From the NCBI GenBank assembly GCA_045592745.1, contig JAZNVH010000011.1, positions 38,258 to 102,257 of the forward strand: a stretch of DNA of 64,000 bases, given 5' to 3'. Shown here in pieces: positions 27,230-35,091 of the stretch (position 1 is the stretch's first letter; each line of letters starts with the position of its first letter). A program made the position numbers and the translations under genes. The notes under the pieces were generated by a model. It saw only the letters and a program-made list of their open reading frames with translations, was not told where the DNA came from and did not search any database. The stretch is from Aphodoplasma sp045592745. Its GTDB lineage: Bacteria; Bacillota; Clostridia; UBA1381; UMGS1253.

Positions 27230-27377
27230 ATACAGTATTTTATTACATAAAATACTGAAAGTCCGGCGGCTTTTCACACTCTGTAAAGTGTGAATGTCAA
27301 TTGACGGCGGTTTGAAAATATGCAGTTAACTATGAGATATCTAATATTATATGCTAGTATATAAGGAGATAATTTTG
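27230..27377 (+). promoter_or_regulatory. Hairpin-rich leader of the D,D-carboxypeptidase gene
   Basis: About 148 untranslated bases. There is a 10-bp hairpin 27233-27242 with 27248-27257, an 8-bp hairpin 27273-27280 with 27287-27294, and the palindrome GTCAATTGAC at 27296-27305. The decamer AAAGTGTGAA occurs at 27179 and again at 27285. No known riboswitch class is recognised. Confidence 0.45.
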
Positions 27378-28676
27378 ATGAAAAAACGTTTTTTGCCAAT
27401 TGTTATAATTTTCGTTATACTTATAAATCTGTTTTGCACAAGCGCCGTGTTCGCAGCGCAGCCGCCACAGACTATCAGTGAGGCGGTAATACTTATTGAC
27501 CAGGGAACAGGCAGAGTTTTATATGAAAAAAATGCTGATAAACGACTTTATCCTGCAAGCACCACAAAAATAATGACGGCAATTTTGGCTCTTGAAAATT
27601 TACAGCTCGATTCTGTTGCAGTTGCAAGCTATGATGCTGTTATGTCAATACCTGTGGGTGGCAGCAATATGGGTATCCTTGAGGGAGAGCAGCTTACGGT
27701 TGAAGAGCTTTTGTATGGTGCGCTTGTAGCTTCTGCAAATGAGGCGTGCAACGTGCTTGCAGAGTATATGTGCGGCGATGTTGACAGCTTTGTTGTGCGC
27801 ATGAATGAAAAGGCAGCCGAGCTTGGTATGGTAAATACGAAATTTTTAAACCCGCACGGACTCCATTCGCCCGAGCACTATACAACAGCGCGCGATATGG
27901 CGATTTTAGCCCGTTATGCTATGCAAAATGAGAAATTTAGAATTATGGTTTCCACACCGCAGTATTTTATTGAGCCTACAAATAAGTATTCTCAAAAGAG
28001 AATTCTCACGTCGACCAATCATTTGATAAGCAGAATACAAAACGGCTCTTACTATTATTCAAAGGCTACGGGAATAAAGACCGGCTATACAAGTCAGGCG
28101 GGTAATTGCCTTGTATCGTCTGCGTCAAAGACGGGAACGAACTTTATAGCGGTTACACTTAATGCAAAGCCACAGTCAGACGCAATATATTCATTTATTG
28201 ATTCAAAGGCGCTTTTTGAGTATGGCTTTACAAATTATGAAACGCGCTCACTTGCAAAACCGGGTGAGTTGATTGCCGAGGCAAAGGTTAAAGAAGGACG
28301 CGGAAAAGATTTTGCAACTCTTGAGGTTAGCGAGGAGGTTTCGGGTCTTTTGCCTGCAGATGCGGATATAAACAACGTGCAAAAAACAATAACGCTAAAA
28401 GAAAACATACTTGCGCCGATTGCGGTGGGAGATGTTTTGGGTGAGGTTGCTTACACATACGAAGGTTATGAGCTTGGACGAGCCGCACTTGTGTCAAATG
28501 TAGAGGTAAAACGTGATTTCTTTATATTTATAATGAACAGAATTTTCGGCTTTTTTAATCTGTTGTGGGTAAAGATTCCGCTTATCATAATTATCGCATT
28601 TATTCTGTATAACATCATTTCGCGCAAGCTTAAGCGCAGAAAAAGAAGAAAATATCTTCGTTCGAGAAGATACTAA
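27378..28676 (+). CDS. Serine-type D-Ala-D-Ala carboxypeptidase (DacA/DacF-like)
   Basis: 432 residues from ATG 27378 (AAGGAG 9 bases upstream). Signal peptide 1-27. Penicillin-binding protein 5 fold: Ser61-x-x-Lys64 (PASTTK), the SAN motif in VASANEACN near residue 122, and the KTGYT triad near residue 235. After the PBP5 C-terminal beta domain comes an unusual membrane helix (about 400-420) and a very basic tail with KRRKRRK, so the protein is anchored at its C-terminus. It trims the terminal D-Ala from peptidoglycan stem peptides outside the membrane. Firmicute homologues include vegetative DacA and sporulation DacB/DacF; which one this is cannot be decided. Confidence 0.92.
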   Translation: MKKRFLPIVIIFVILINLFCTSAVFAAQPPQTISEAVILIDQGTGRVLYEKNADKRLYPASTTKIMTAILALENLQLDSVAVASYDAVMSIPVGGSNMGILEGEQLTVEELLYGALVASANEACNVLAEYMCGDVDSFVVRMNEKAAELGMVNTKFLNPHGLHSPEHYTTARDMAILARYAMQNEKFRIMVSTPQYFIEPTNKYSQKRILTSTNHLISRIQNGSYYYSKATGIKTGYTSQAGNCLVSSASKTGTNFIAVTLNAKPQSDAIYSFIDSKALFEYGFTNYETRSLAKPGELIAEAKVKEGRGKDFATLEVSEEVSGLLPADADINNVQKTITLKENILAPIAVGDVLGEVAYTYEGYELGRAALVSNVEVKRDFFIFIMNRIFGFFNLLWVKIPLIIIIAFILYNIISRKLKRRKRRKYLRSRRY

Positions 28677-28682
28677 AAGTAT

Positions 28683-28713
28683 AAAAAAGGAAACGAGTTT
28701 CGTTTCCTTTTTT
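28683..28713 (+). terminator. Terminator after the carboxypeptidase gene
   Basis: 14-bp A/T-flanked stem 28683-28696 and 28700-28713 with a 3-base loop. The next gene starts only 25 bases later and shows no promoter of its own, so read-through is likely. Confidence 0.8.
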
Positions 28714-28737
28714 ATAGAGTAACTAAGGAGAATTTTT

Positions 28738-29577
28738 ATGGGTAAATATGACAACGTTTTAATATGCTCAGACCTTGACGGCACACTTTTGAGAAGCGAT
28801 GGTACACTATCAGATGAAAATCGTGAAGCGATTGACCGTTTTTGTGATGAGGGCGGAAAGTTTTGTATATCTACTGGAAGACTTCCTTCTCACCTGTTAA
28901 AGTTTTTTCCAAAGGAGTTTTTCAAAAGCCCTGTTATTTGTTGTAATGGTGCATGTATATATGATTATATGGAAGATAGGGTTCTTTATTCTCGTCCGCT
29001 TTCGGACAAAAAGCATGAAATTTATAATTTTCTTGAAAAAAATTCTTCTCATATAATCCGTACAACAATATTTGTAGAACTAAAGCTTAATGCGTGCGAA
29101 GGTTTTAAAGAGAATGCAGCGTGGATAAAAGATACACTGTGCAATACAGTTTATAAAATGGTGCTCAGTATAGACAGCCCTGAAGCTGCCATAGAGCTTC
29201 GTGATAAGCTGACACAAAAATTTGGTGAATTTTTTAATTTTTCAAGAAGCTGGGATACGGGCGTGGAAATACTTGATATAAGTGCAACAAAAGGGCACAC
29301 AATAAATCATTTGAAAAATATCCTTGGCGGCAGCTGTACAACAATCTGCGTAGGCGATTATGAAAACGATATCACGATGATACAGGCAGCGGATATAGGA
29401 TGTGCGGTTAAAAATGCGGTGCCACAGCTTAAAGAGGCGGCCGACCGTATAATATGCTCAAACGATGAACACGCCATAAAATATATTGTAGAAAATATAT
29501 GTGATGAATTGGGCCGTAGCAAAATGCGTACACCACCCAAGGCAAAAAACGCAGAGCAAAACGTTTTGATTAATTAA
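28738..29577 (+). CDS. HAD-superfamily hydrolase, Cof subfamily IIB
   Basis: 279 residues. The N-terminal SDLDGTLL provides the nucleophile Asp and acid/base Asp; ISTGR is motif II; VGDYENDITM is motif IV with the metal Asp pair. A C2B cap lies between, as in Cof-type sugar-phosphate and nucleotide phosphatases. The substrate cannot be predicted from these residues. AAGGAG lies upstream of ATG 28738, directly behind the carboxypeptidase terminator. Confidence 0.92.
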   Translation: MGKYDNVLICSDLDGTLLRSDGTLSDENREAIDRFCDEGGKFCISTGRLPSHLLKFFPKEFFKSPVICCNGACIYDYMEDRVLYSRPLSDKKHEIYNFLEKNSSHIIRTTIFVELKLNACEGFKENAAWIKDTLCNTVYKMVLSIDSPEAAIELRDKLTQKFGEFFNFSRSWDTGVEILDISATKGHTINHLKNILGGSCTTICVGDYENDITMIQAADIGCAVKNAVPQLKEAADRIICSNDEHAIKYIVENICDELGRSKMRTPPKAKNAEQNVLIN

Positions 29578-29607
29578 TATAACCAAAACAACATAAAGCT
29601 TAAAGAA

Positions 29608-29636
29608 GAAATTCGCCATTCGGCGAATTTCTTTTA
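29608..29636 (+). terminator. Terminator after the HAD gene
   Basis: 10-bp stem 29608-29617 and 29622-29631 with a T-rich tail. Confidence 0.8.
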
Positions 29637-29652
29637 TATATGCCTTGTGTTT

Positions 29653-29720
29653 TGAACAAACCTTGCCTCTTGTCGTACCCGCGTACGACTTCGGGTAACC
29701 CCTACGGGCTCGGTTTGTCC
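29653..29720. repeat. GC-rich structured intergenic element
   Basis: An outer helix ACAAACC (29656-29662) with GGTTTGT (29712-29718) encloses a perfect hairpin GTCGTAC-CCGC-GTACGAC (29672-29689) and a second GC-rich hairpin around 29693-29708. It lies between two converging genes that each have their own terminator, is clearly more GC-rich than its surroundings, and has no reading frame. It looks like a small dispersed repeat or non-coding RNA remnant; no second copy was seen in this window. Confidence 0.45.
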
Positions 29721-29748
29721 AATCTACGCTATTTTTCGTCCAGCCCCA

Positions 29749-29791
29749 AAAAGAGGTTGTAGCAAAAAGGTATTTTGCTACAACCTCTTTT
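29749..29791 (-). terminator. Terminator of the GerMN gene
   Basis: Perfect 19-bp stem 29749-29767 and 29773-29791 with a 5-base loop, located 8 bases past the stop codon of the - strand gene. Confidence 0.85.
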
Positions 29792-29798
29792 GATTTTT

Positions 29799-30746
29799 TT
29801 ATTGTTTAATAAGCTCTTCGTTCTTCACAAAAGGTTCGTCAAAAACTATTTCTCCGTATGTTTCCACCTTTTGTCCTTCGATTAAAAACTGTACTTTATC
29901 TATATTTTCAAGCTCTGTAAGTGTGTTGACAATAGAGTATATCGTCAACAGTTCACTGCTTGAACCGGCAACGCGCTTGTCTGTAAATTCTTTTGAAAAA
30001 TTGACAAAACATACGCCGTCCTTAATCTCTGTCGAGATAAGCTTTGCTTCGGCAGGAATAAGCTTTAGTCCTGATGATAATGAGCCACGCATAAGCTCGT
30101 TTATAACGATTTTTTCAACAGGCTCTTTATCGTTTTGAACTACGCTGCGACGCTCAAGCTGAAGCTTTGCAGCGTCTTTGTCTGCAAAGTAGAGAGATAT
30201 CACAAGAGAGTTGTTTTTTGCCTGTGAGCTGTCGATGATATCTTCGCTGCCGAGCGCTCCATACGCGACTTTATCCGAATTTATAAGCTCGTTTCCTTCA
30301 ACCAGAATTTTAACCTTTGTAACATAACTTGTTTCGCAAAGTGTTTTTACAATTGTTGCAGCAGCAAGACTGTTGTCTATGTCACTTTCACCATAAAAAG
30401 CCGAAGAAAAATTGACAGTTGCAATACTGGCGTCACAGTCAAGCGACAAAAGCTGCGTGCTCTCGGGAATTGCACGTTTTTTTTCAACACTGTCTTTAGG
30501 ACCTTTTATAAGAATATTTGTAAGCGCACAAAGGGTGTCAATTTCGCTCATAGGCTCCACAGATGCTGTTTCAGATACGAGTTTTGTTTTTGTACTGTCT
30601 AAAAAATATACAGAGTACGACTTAGTTGTCTTGTTTGCGACCTCTCCGAAATCATTTGTCGAGTACACAATGTAGCCAAGTGCACACAAAAGAGCAAAAG
30701 ATATAAGGCAGGCCATAATTACCATTATTGATTTACTTTTCTTCAA
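29799..30746 (-). CDS. Membrane-anchored protein with two GerMN domains
   Basis: 315 residues. Start TTG 30746 is preceded by GGTGGTG; no ATG or GTG fits. Residues 7-28 are an N-terminal membrane anchor without a good lipobox. Two GerMN domains follow (about 45-165 and 175-300), each with a VYFLD/ISLYFAD strand, a helix with I-L/N-x-L-x-G, a VNFS strand (ATVNFSSAF; CFVNFSKEF) and a V-x-F/I-L-V/I-EG strand. GerM is a sporulation/germination lipoprotein in Bacillus and the same domain occurs in LpqB of actinobacteria. It lies downstream of a sensor kinase and response regulator, so a role in modulating that kinase at the outer face of the membrane is attractive but inferred. Confidence 0.85.
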   Translation of the reverse strand: MKKSKSIMVIMACLISFALLCALGYIVYSTNDFGEVANKTTKSYSVYFLDSTKTKLVSETASVEPMSEIDTLCALTNILIKGPKDSVEKKRAIPESTQLLSLDCDASIATVNFSSAFYGESDIDNSLAAATIVKTLCETSYVTKVKILVEGNELINSDKVAYGALGSEDIIDSSQAKNNSLVISLYFADKDAAKLQLERRSVVQNDKEPVEKIVINELMRGSLSSGLKLIPAEAKLISTEIKDGVCFVNFSKEFTDKRVAGSSSELLTIYSIVNTLTELENIDKVQFLIEGQKVETYGEIVFDEPFVKNEELIKQ

Positions 30747-30868
30747 AACATCACCACCGAACTTGTGTATATGGATTAATTATAAGTAACCCTATATATA
30801 GAATTATACAATATAATCATTACAAAACTGTTAAAAAAACAACAAAAATTACAAAAAACTTATAAAAT

Positions 30869-32362
30869 TTACTTTCCCGAGTATGGAAGTATGATAATAA
30901 ACTTGCTTCCAACGCCCTCTTCACTTATAACTTCTATATGTCCGCCGTGCATGGAAACGGCATCCTGTGCAATCGCAAGACCGAGTCCCGTTCCGCCTGT
31001 TTCTCTTGCACGCGCTTTGTCGACACGATAAAAACGGTCAAAAATTGAAGGCGCATCTTCCTTTGGAATACCTATTCCATCATCTTCAATTTCAATAATG
31101 GTTTTTGTTATATCCGAAGAAAGTGTCATTTTAACATTTCCGCCGTTGTCGGTGTATTTTATGCTGTTATCTACAATGTTGTATATCGCTTCATAAATTT
31201 TATCGCGGTCAAGAAGCATTTCGGTATGCGGCTTTTCTGAATCGTATGAAAAACTCAGCTTGATATTTTTTGAACGTGCAAGAGGCAAAAGCTTTTTGAC
31301 AATTCTGGTTAAAAGCGTAGTCAAATCAACGGTTTCAAGCTGTGCAACCGACTTTTGAGAGTCGTTTTTAGTAAGGTCTAAAAGCCTTTCAACAATTCTG
31401 GTAAGTCTGTCAACCTCGTTTGACATATCCTCTAAAAACTCACGCACCATTTCAGGGTCGGGATTGGGCGCTTGAAGGATTGATTCTGACAAAAGCTTTA
31501 GCGTTGCAAGCGGTGTTTTAAGCTCGTGTGATGCGTCCGATACGAACATGCGACGTTTTTCTTCGATAAACTGAAGCTGTTTTATCATCTGATTAAACGC
31601 TTCTCCAAGCGATGCAATTTCGTCATGTCCATGTACAGGAACTGTCTGATTAAAGTTTCCTTCTGAAATTTCACTTGCAGCTGCGGTAAGCTTTATAAGA
31701 GGTGTTGTAAATATGTTTGCCAAAAGCGCACTTAAAAGAGCAATGAGCGCGCTTACAATTATTGAAAGAGTCAAAAGCGATGAGGTAATATCGCCAAGAA
31801 AATGGTCTGATTCACTCATAAGCTGACTAAGGTAAATTACACCTGTAATTTTTGAGCCTTGTCTTATGGGCGTTGCAACGTCCATGCTGCTTTGGGAGCG
31901 TTCGTTTTCGTATACGCTGTTAGAGTCCTCGCCCAAAAGTGCTTTTTTTACTGTTTCATTCATAAACATTTTTCCGCGAAGGCTGTTGTCCTGATCGTTA
32001 TCATAGGTAACAATCGCCTGAGTGTCCAAAATGATAAGACGCATAGGCTTGTCCGAGAAAAGCTCTTTTGAAGCTTCGGACAGTGCCATCGGATTTTGCG
32101 CACCTGCTTCCAAAATGATGTTTGAAACAATGTTTGCTTTTGTAAACATTGAAACCTTTTCTTTGCTGTAAAAATAGTCCTGAAGAGATGAAATAATATA
32201 TACACTCATCAAAATAAGCGCAAGAAGGCTGACAGAAAGGTATGCCAGCGCCATCTTCCAGCGAAGTGATGAGCGGGAAACCTTGAAATTAAACTTCCTT
32301 GTAATAGTAACCAACTCCCCATTTAGTGTGTATAAATGACGGCTGTGCCGGATTTGGTTCAA
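30869..32362 (-). CDS. Sensor histidine kinase (WalK/PhoR-like, no PAS domain visible)
   Basis: Up to 497 residues. Two membrane helices (about 38-60 and 190-213) flank an extracellular sensor loop of about 130 residues. They are followed by HAMP (about 213-265), HisKA with the phosphorylated His in SDASHELKTPLATL, the N box VDNSIKYT, DDGIGIPKED and GGTGLGLAIA. The start is unresolved: TTG 32362 has no ribosome-binding site and overlaps the regulator by 74 bases; TTG 32314 directly abuts GGGGAG; ATG 32254 gives a shorter 461-residue product. It is translationally close to the upstream response regulator, its partner. Confidence 0.9.
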   Translation of the reverse strand: MNQIRHSRHLYTLNGELVTITRKFNFKVSRSSLRWKMALAYLSVSLLALILMSVYIISSLQDYFYSKEKVSMFTKANIVSNIILEAGAQNPMALSEASKELFSDKPMRLIILDTQAIVTYDNDQDNSLRGKMFMNETVKKALLGEDSNSVYENERSQSSMDVATPIRQGSKITGVIYLSQLMSESDHFLGDITSSLLTLSIIVSALIALLSALLANIFTTPLIKLTAAASEISEGNFNQTVPVHGHDEIASLGEAFNQMIKQLQFIEEKRRMFVSDASHELKTPLATLKLLSESILQAPNPDPEMVREFLEDMSNEVDRLTRIVERLLDLTKNDSQKSVAQLETVDLTTLLTRIVKKLLPLARSKNIKLSFSYDSEKPHTEMLLDRDKIYEAIYNIVDNSIKYTDNGGNVKMTLSSDITKTIIEIEDDGIGIPKEDAPSIFDRFYRVDKARARETGGTGLGLAIAQDAVSMHGGHIEVISEEGVGSKFIIILPYSGK

Positions 32363-32972
32363 TTTTTTCGCGCAGACGGCGAACGTGAACGTCTACGGTG
32401 CGGATATCGCCCGGATAGTCATAGCCCCATACAATATCCAAAAGGTTTTCTCTGCTGTATACTTTGCCCGGATTCGATATAAAAAGGTCAATAAGGTCAA
32501 ATTCCTTTGCAGTAAGCTCGATTGTTTTCCCATCTATTATCACGCGGCGGAAATTATAGTCAAGCGATACCAAGCCAACGGTAACATTTTTGTCAGAAGC
32601 TTTTTTGTCAGCATGAGAAACACGTCTTAAAATCGCCTTTACTCTCGCTTTAAGCTCAAGGATGTTAAACGGCTTTGTAAGATAGTCATCAGCACCATAT
32701 TCAAGCCCCATAATTTTATCCATATCCTCGTTTTTTGCCGTAAGCATTACAATCGGAACGGTTGAAAACTCGCGGATTTTCTGGCATGCAGAAAGACCGT
32801 CAATTTTTGGGAGCATAAGGTCAAGGATTATCAAGTCTATTGATTTATCCTTTGCCATTTTAACGGCTTCCTCTCCGTCGTATGCCGCTTCGCAGATATA
32901 TCCGTCCTGTTCAAAATTGAATTTTATTCCTTTGACAAGCAATTTTTCATCATCAACAATTAATATTTTCAT
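32289..32972 (-). CDS. OmpR/WalR-type response regulator
   Basis: 227 residues. Receiver domain with the acidic pair DD in VDDEK, phospho-acceptor Asp in LILDLMLPKIDG near residue 53, MLTAK and the conserved Lys in YLTKPF. The winged-helix DNA-binding domain (about 135-227) contains LTAKEFDLI, SRENLLDIVWGYDY, RTVDVHVRRLREKIE and WGVGYYY. The sequence is close to the WalR/PhoP/PhoB group; orthology to WalR is plausible but the usual yycH/yycI partners are replaced by a GerMN gene. AAGGAGG lies upstream of ATG 32972. It is the first gene of a regulator-kinase-GerMN unit. Confidence 0.93.
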   Translation of the reverse strand: MKILIVDDEKLLVKGIKFNFEQDGYICEAAYDGEEAVKMAKDKSIDLIILDLMLPKIDGLSACQKIREFSTVPIVMLTAKNEDMDKIMGLEYGADDYLTKPFNILELKARVKAILRRVSHADKKASDKNVTVGLVSLDYNFRRVIIDGKTIELTAKEFDLIDLFISNPGKVYSRENLLDIVWGYDYPGDIRTVDVHVRRLREKIEPNPAQPSFIHTKWGVGYYYKEV

Positions 32973-33211
32973 GAAAAAATTACCCTCCTTAAATCATTAC
33001 ATATATAATGTATTTTATCATAAAAAACAAGCCTTAGGCAATACATATTTAAAAAAAGCTTTGCAAAAAGCAAAACTTATTTATTAAAAAGGTTATACGG
33101 GCATATCATGTCCGCAAATTATGCATTTTGTCATATAAGGTAGCCAGAAAAAATATAAATATTTATGCGACAGATACGCAAAAAACTCAAAGTTATAAAG
33201 GGGGAGAATAT

Positions 33212-33601
33212 ATGGCGTCAAAGGGGTACATTTCGGCGCAGATATTCACGGCAAGACAAGTGATTCCCGTAAGTGGGGCGTCGGTTATGATTACAAAAAG
33301 AAATGGCAGTGCAAATGAGCTTATCGGTTTTCGCACTACAAATGAAGATGGAAGAACGGGTTTGGTTGAAGTGGATACTCCGGACGAAACTCTCTCACAG
33401 GAGCCTGGAAACAACGCACCATTTGAAGTTTTTGATATACACGTAGAGCATCCTGGATATTATCCTGTAACGGTAGTTGATGCGCAGGTTTTTGGCGGTG
33501 TTACAACAGAACAGAGAGTCGAGCTTATTCCTGTGGCAGATAATACAAATTCTGCAAGTGACAATCTTGAAAGAATATATGTAACGCCGCAAAATCTTTG
33601 A
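33212..33601 (+). CDS. Carboxypeptidase-regulatory-like small protein of a spore-type cluster
   Basis: 129 residues from ATG 33212 with AAGGGGGAG upstream. It is a single beta-sandwich of the carboxypeptidase regulatory-like kind: an N-terminal ISAQIFTARQVIPVSGASV strand pair, then TTNEDGRTG, LSQEPGNNAPFEVFDIHV and HPGYYPVTVVDAQVF. This exact style is usually seen as the N-terminal part of clostridial peptidoglycan-binding, spore-associated proteins; here it is a separate gene. There is no signal peptide. It lies 35 bases before the SpoIID/PG-binding gene and is probably co-transcribed. A structural role at the spore surface or cortex is inference. Confidence 0.65.
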   Translation: MASKGYISAQIFTARQVIPVSGASVMITKRNGSANELIGFRTTNEDGRTGLVEVDTPDETLSQEPGNNAPFEVFDIHVEHPGYYPVTVVDAQVFGGVTTEQRVELIPVADNTNSASDNLERIYVTPQNL

Positions 33602-33636
33602 TGTGTTAGCTGTGTAAAGGAAAGGAGGAAAGATAA

Positions 33637-35076
33637 ATGGCAACACCAATTATACCCTATATTCCGCAAACGATAACAGTTCATCTTGGCTCGCCGGAAT
33701 CAAACGCGCAAAATGTAGTTGTAAGCTTTGAAGACTATATAAAGAACGTAGCATCAAGCGAAATATATCCTACGTGGAATGAGTCGGCGATTTATGCCAA
33801 TATTTATGCGCAGATATCATACGCATTAAACAGAGTATATACAGAGTTTTACCCAAGTAAAGGATATAATTTTGAAATCACAAATTCTACTGCGATTGAC
33901 CAGAAATTTATATATGGAAGAAATATTTTTGCCAATATAGACCGCATTGTGAGCGAAATTTTTAATGATTATATCAGAAGACAAGGCTTTGCGGAGCCTT
34001 TGGCGGCAAAATACTGCAACGGCACAACCGTAACGTGCGAGGGACTTTCGCAGTGGGGCAGTGAATACCTTGCAAGACAGGGCTATTCCTCGCTTGATAT
34101 ATTGTATAATTATTACGGCTACGATATTGAGCTTGTTATAGATGCACCGATTCGTAATATTGTGCGCTCATATCCGGGATATGCAATAAGCCGCGGCGAC
34201 AGAGGCGAAAACGTTGCGACAATACAGACCGCGATAAACAGAATATCAACAAATTATCCGTCTATACCAAAAATGTATCCTGTCGACGGAATTTTTGGCG
34301 AAGCGACCGAGCGTTCCGTAAAGGCATTTCAGCGGATTTTTAACCTCACTCCCGACGGAATTGTAGGAAAGGCAACATGGTATAAAATGATTAGTCTGTA
34401 TACAGGAATTACGCGCCTTTCGGAGCTTAATTCAGAAGGACAGACCATTTTTGGGAGAAGCCTTGAGTATCCCGATGCAATTTCTGAAGGAAACGTCGGC
34501 GAGAAGGTTACAATATTACAGTTTTTTATAAATGTAATTTCGAGCGTAAACCCGTTTGTGCCAGGAGTGCCGATAACCGGCACTTTTGGAGAAGAGACAA
34601 AAAATGCCGTAATTGCTTTTCAGCAAAATAACGGCCTTGTTACTGACGGCATTGTAGGGGCAAAAACGTGGGGTGCAATGTATGAAGATTTTAAGGGCAT
34701 TGTAGATGAGGTTTTCTTAGGCAATACTGTGCTTGACATACGAACAGAGCCTTATCCGGGAACGGTACTTCAGGCTGGCTCTGAAGGAGATGATGTGCGT
34801 GTTTTGCAGCAGTATTTAAATGCGATATCTGTTACGAATGAGGGACTTTTAGCTGTTCCGGTTACGGGGGTGTTTGATGCGCAAACACGCCGTGCGGTGA
34901 CACAGTATCAGCAGGCATTTGATTTGCCTGTGACGGGAAACGTTGACGAACAGACGTGGAATTCAATAGCAAACACATATAAAAACGTAGTTTCAGCAAC
35001 CCTTACCCACCCGACACAGTTTCCGGGAAGAACTCTTCGTCAGGGAGAGAGTGATGCGGATAATGCAAGTGCATAG
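33637..35076 (+). CDS. SpoIID-like/peptidoglycan-binding repeat protein
   Basis: 479 residues, with AAAGGAGG ahead of ATG 33637. The N-terminal half (about 25-165) resembles the SpoIID/LytB domain: VVSFEDYIKNVASSE, then a Tyr/Ala-rich helix and GLSQWGSEYLARQGYS. Three PG_binding_1 repeats follow (about 190-265, 285-360, 385-460), each with the L/I-Q helix, G-x-F/I-G-E-x-T and V/F-x-x-F/Y-Q ... L-x-x-D/T-G-x-V-x-x-x-T-W. A fourth repeat begins at FPGRTLRQG but stops at once. There is no signal peptide, as is common for spore-cortex proteins made in the mother cell. It probably binds cortex or coat peptidoglycan. Confidence 0.82.
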   Translation: MATPIIPYIPQTITVHLGSPESNAQNVVVSFEDYIKNVASSEIYPTWNESAIYANIYAQISYALNRVYTEFYPSKGYNFEITNSTAIDQKFIYGRNIFANIDRIVSEIFNDYIRRQGFAEPLAAKYCNGTTVTCEGLSQWGSEYLARQGYSSLDILYNYYGYDIELVIDAPIRNIVRSYPGYAISRGDRGENVATIQTAINRISTNYPSIPKMYPVDGIFGEATERSVKAFQRIFNLTPDGIVGKATWYKMISLYTGITRLSELNSEGQTIFGRSLEYPDAISEGNVGEKVTILQFFINVISSVNPFVPGVPITGTFGEETKNAVIAFQQNNGLVTDGIVGAKTWGAMYEDFKGIVDEVFLGNTVLDIRTEPYPGTVLQAGSEGDDVRVLQQYLNAISVTNEGLLAVPVTGVFDAQTRRAVTQYQQAFDLPVTGNVDEQTWNSIANTYKNVVSATLTHPTQFPGRTLRQGESDADNASA

Positions 35077-35091
35077 AAGGAGGTATATATA

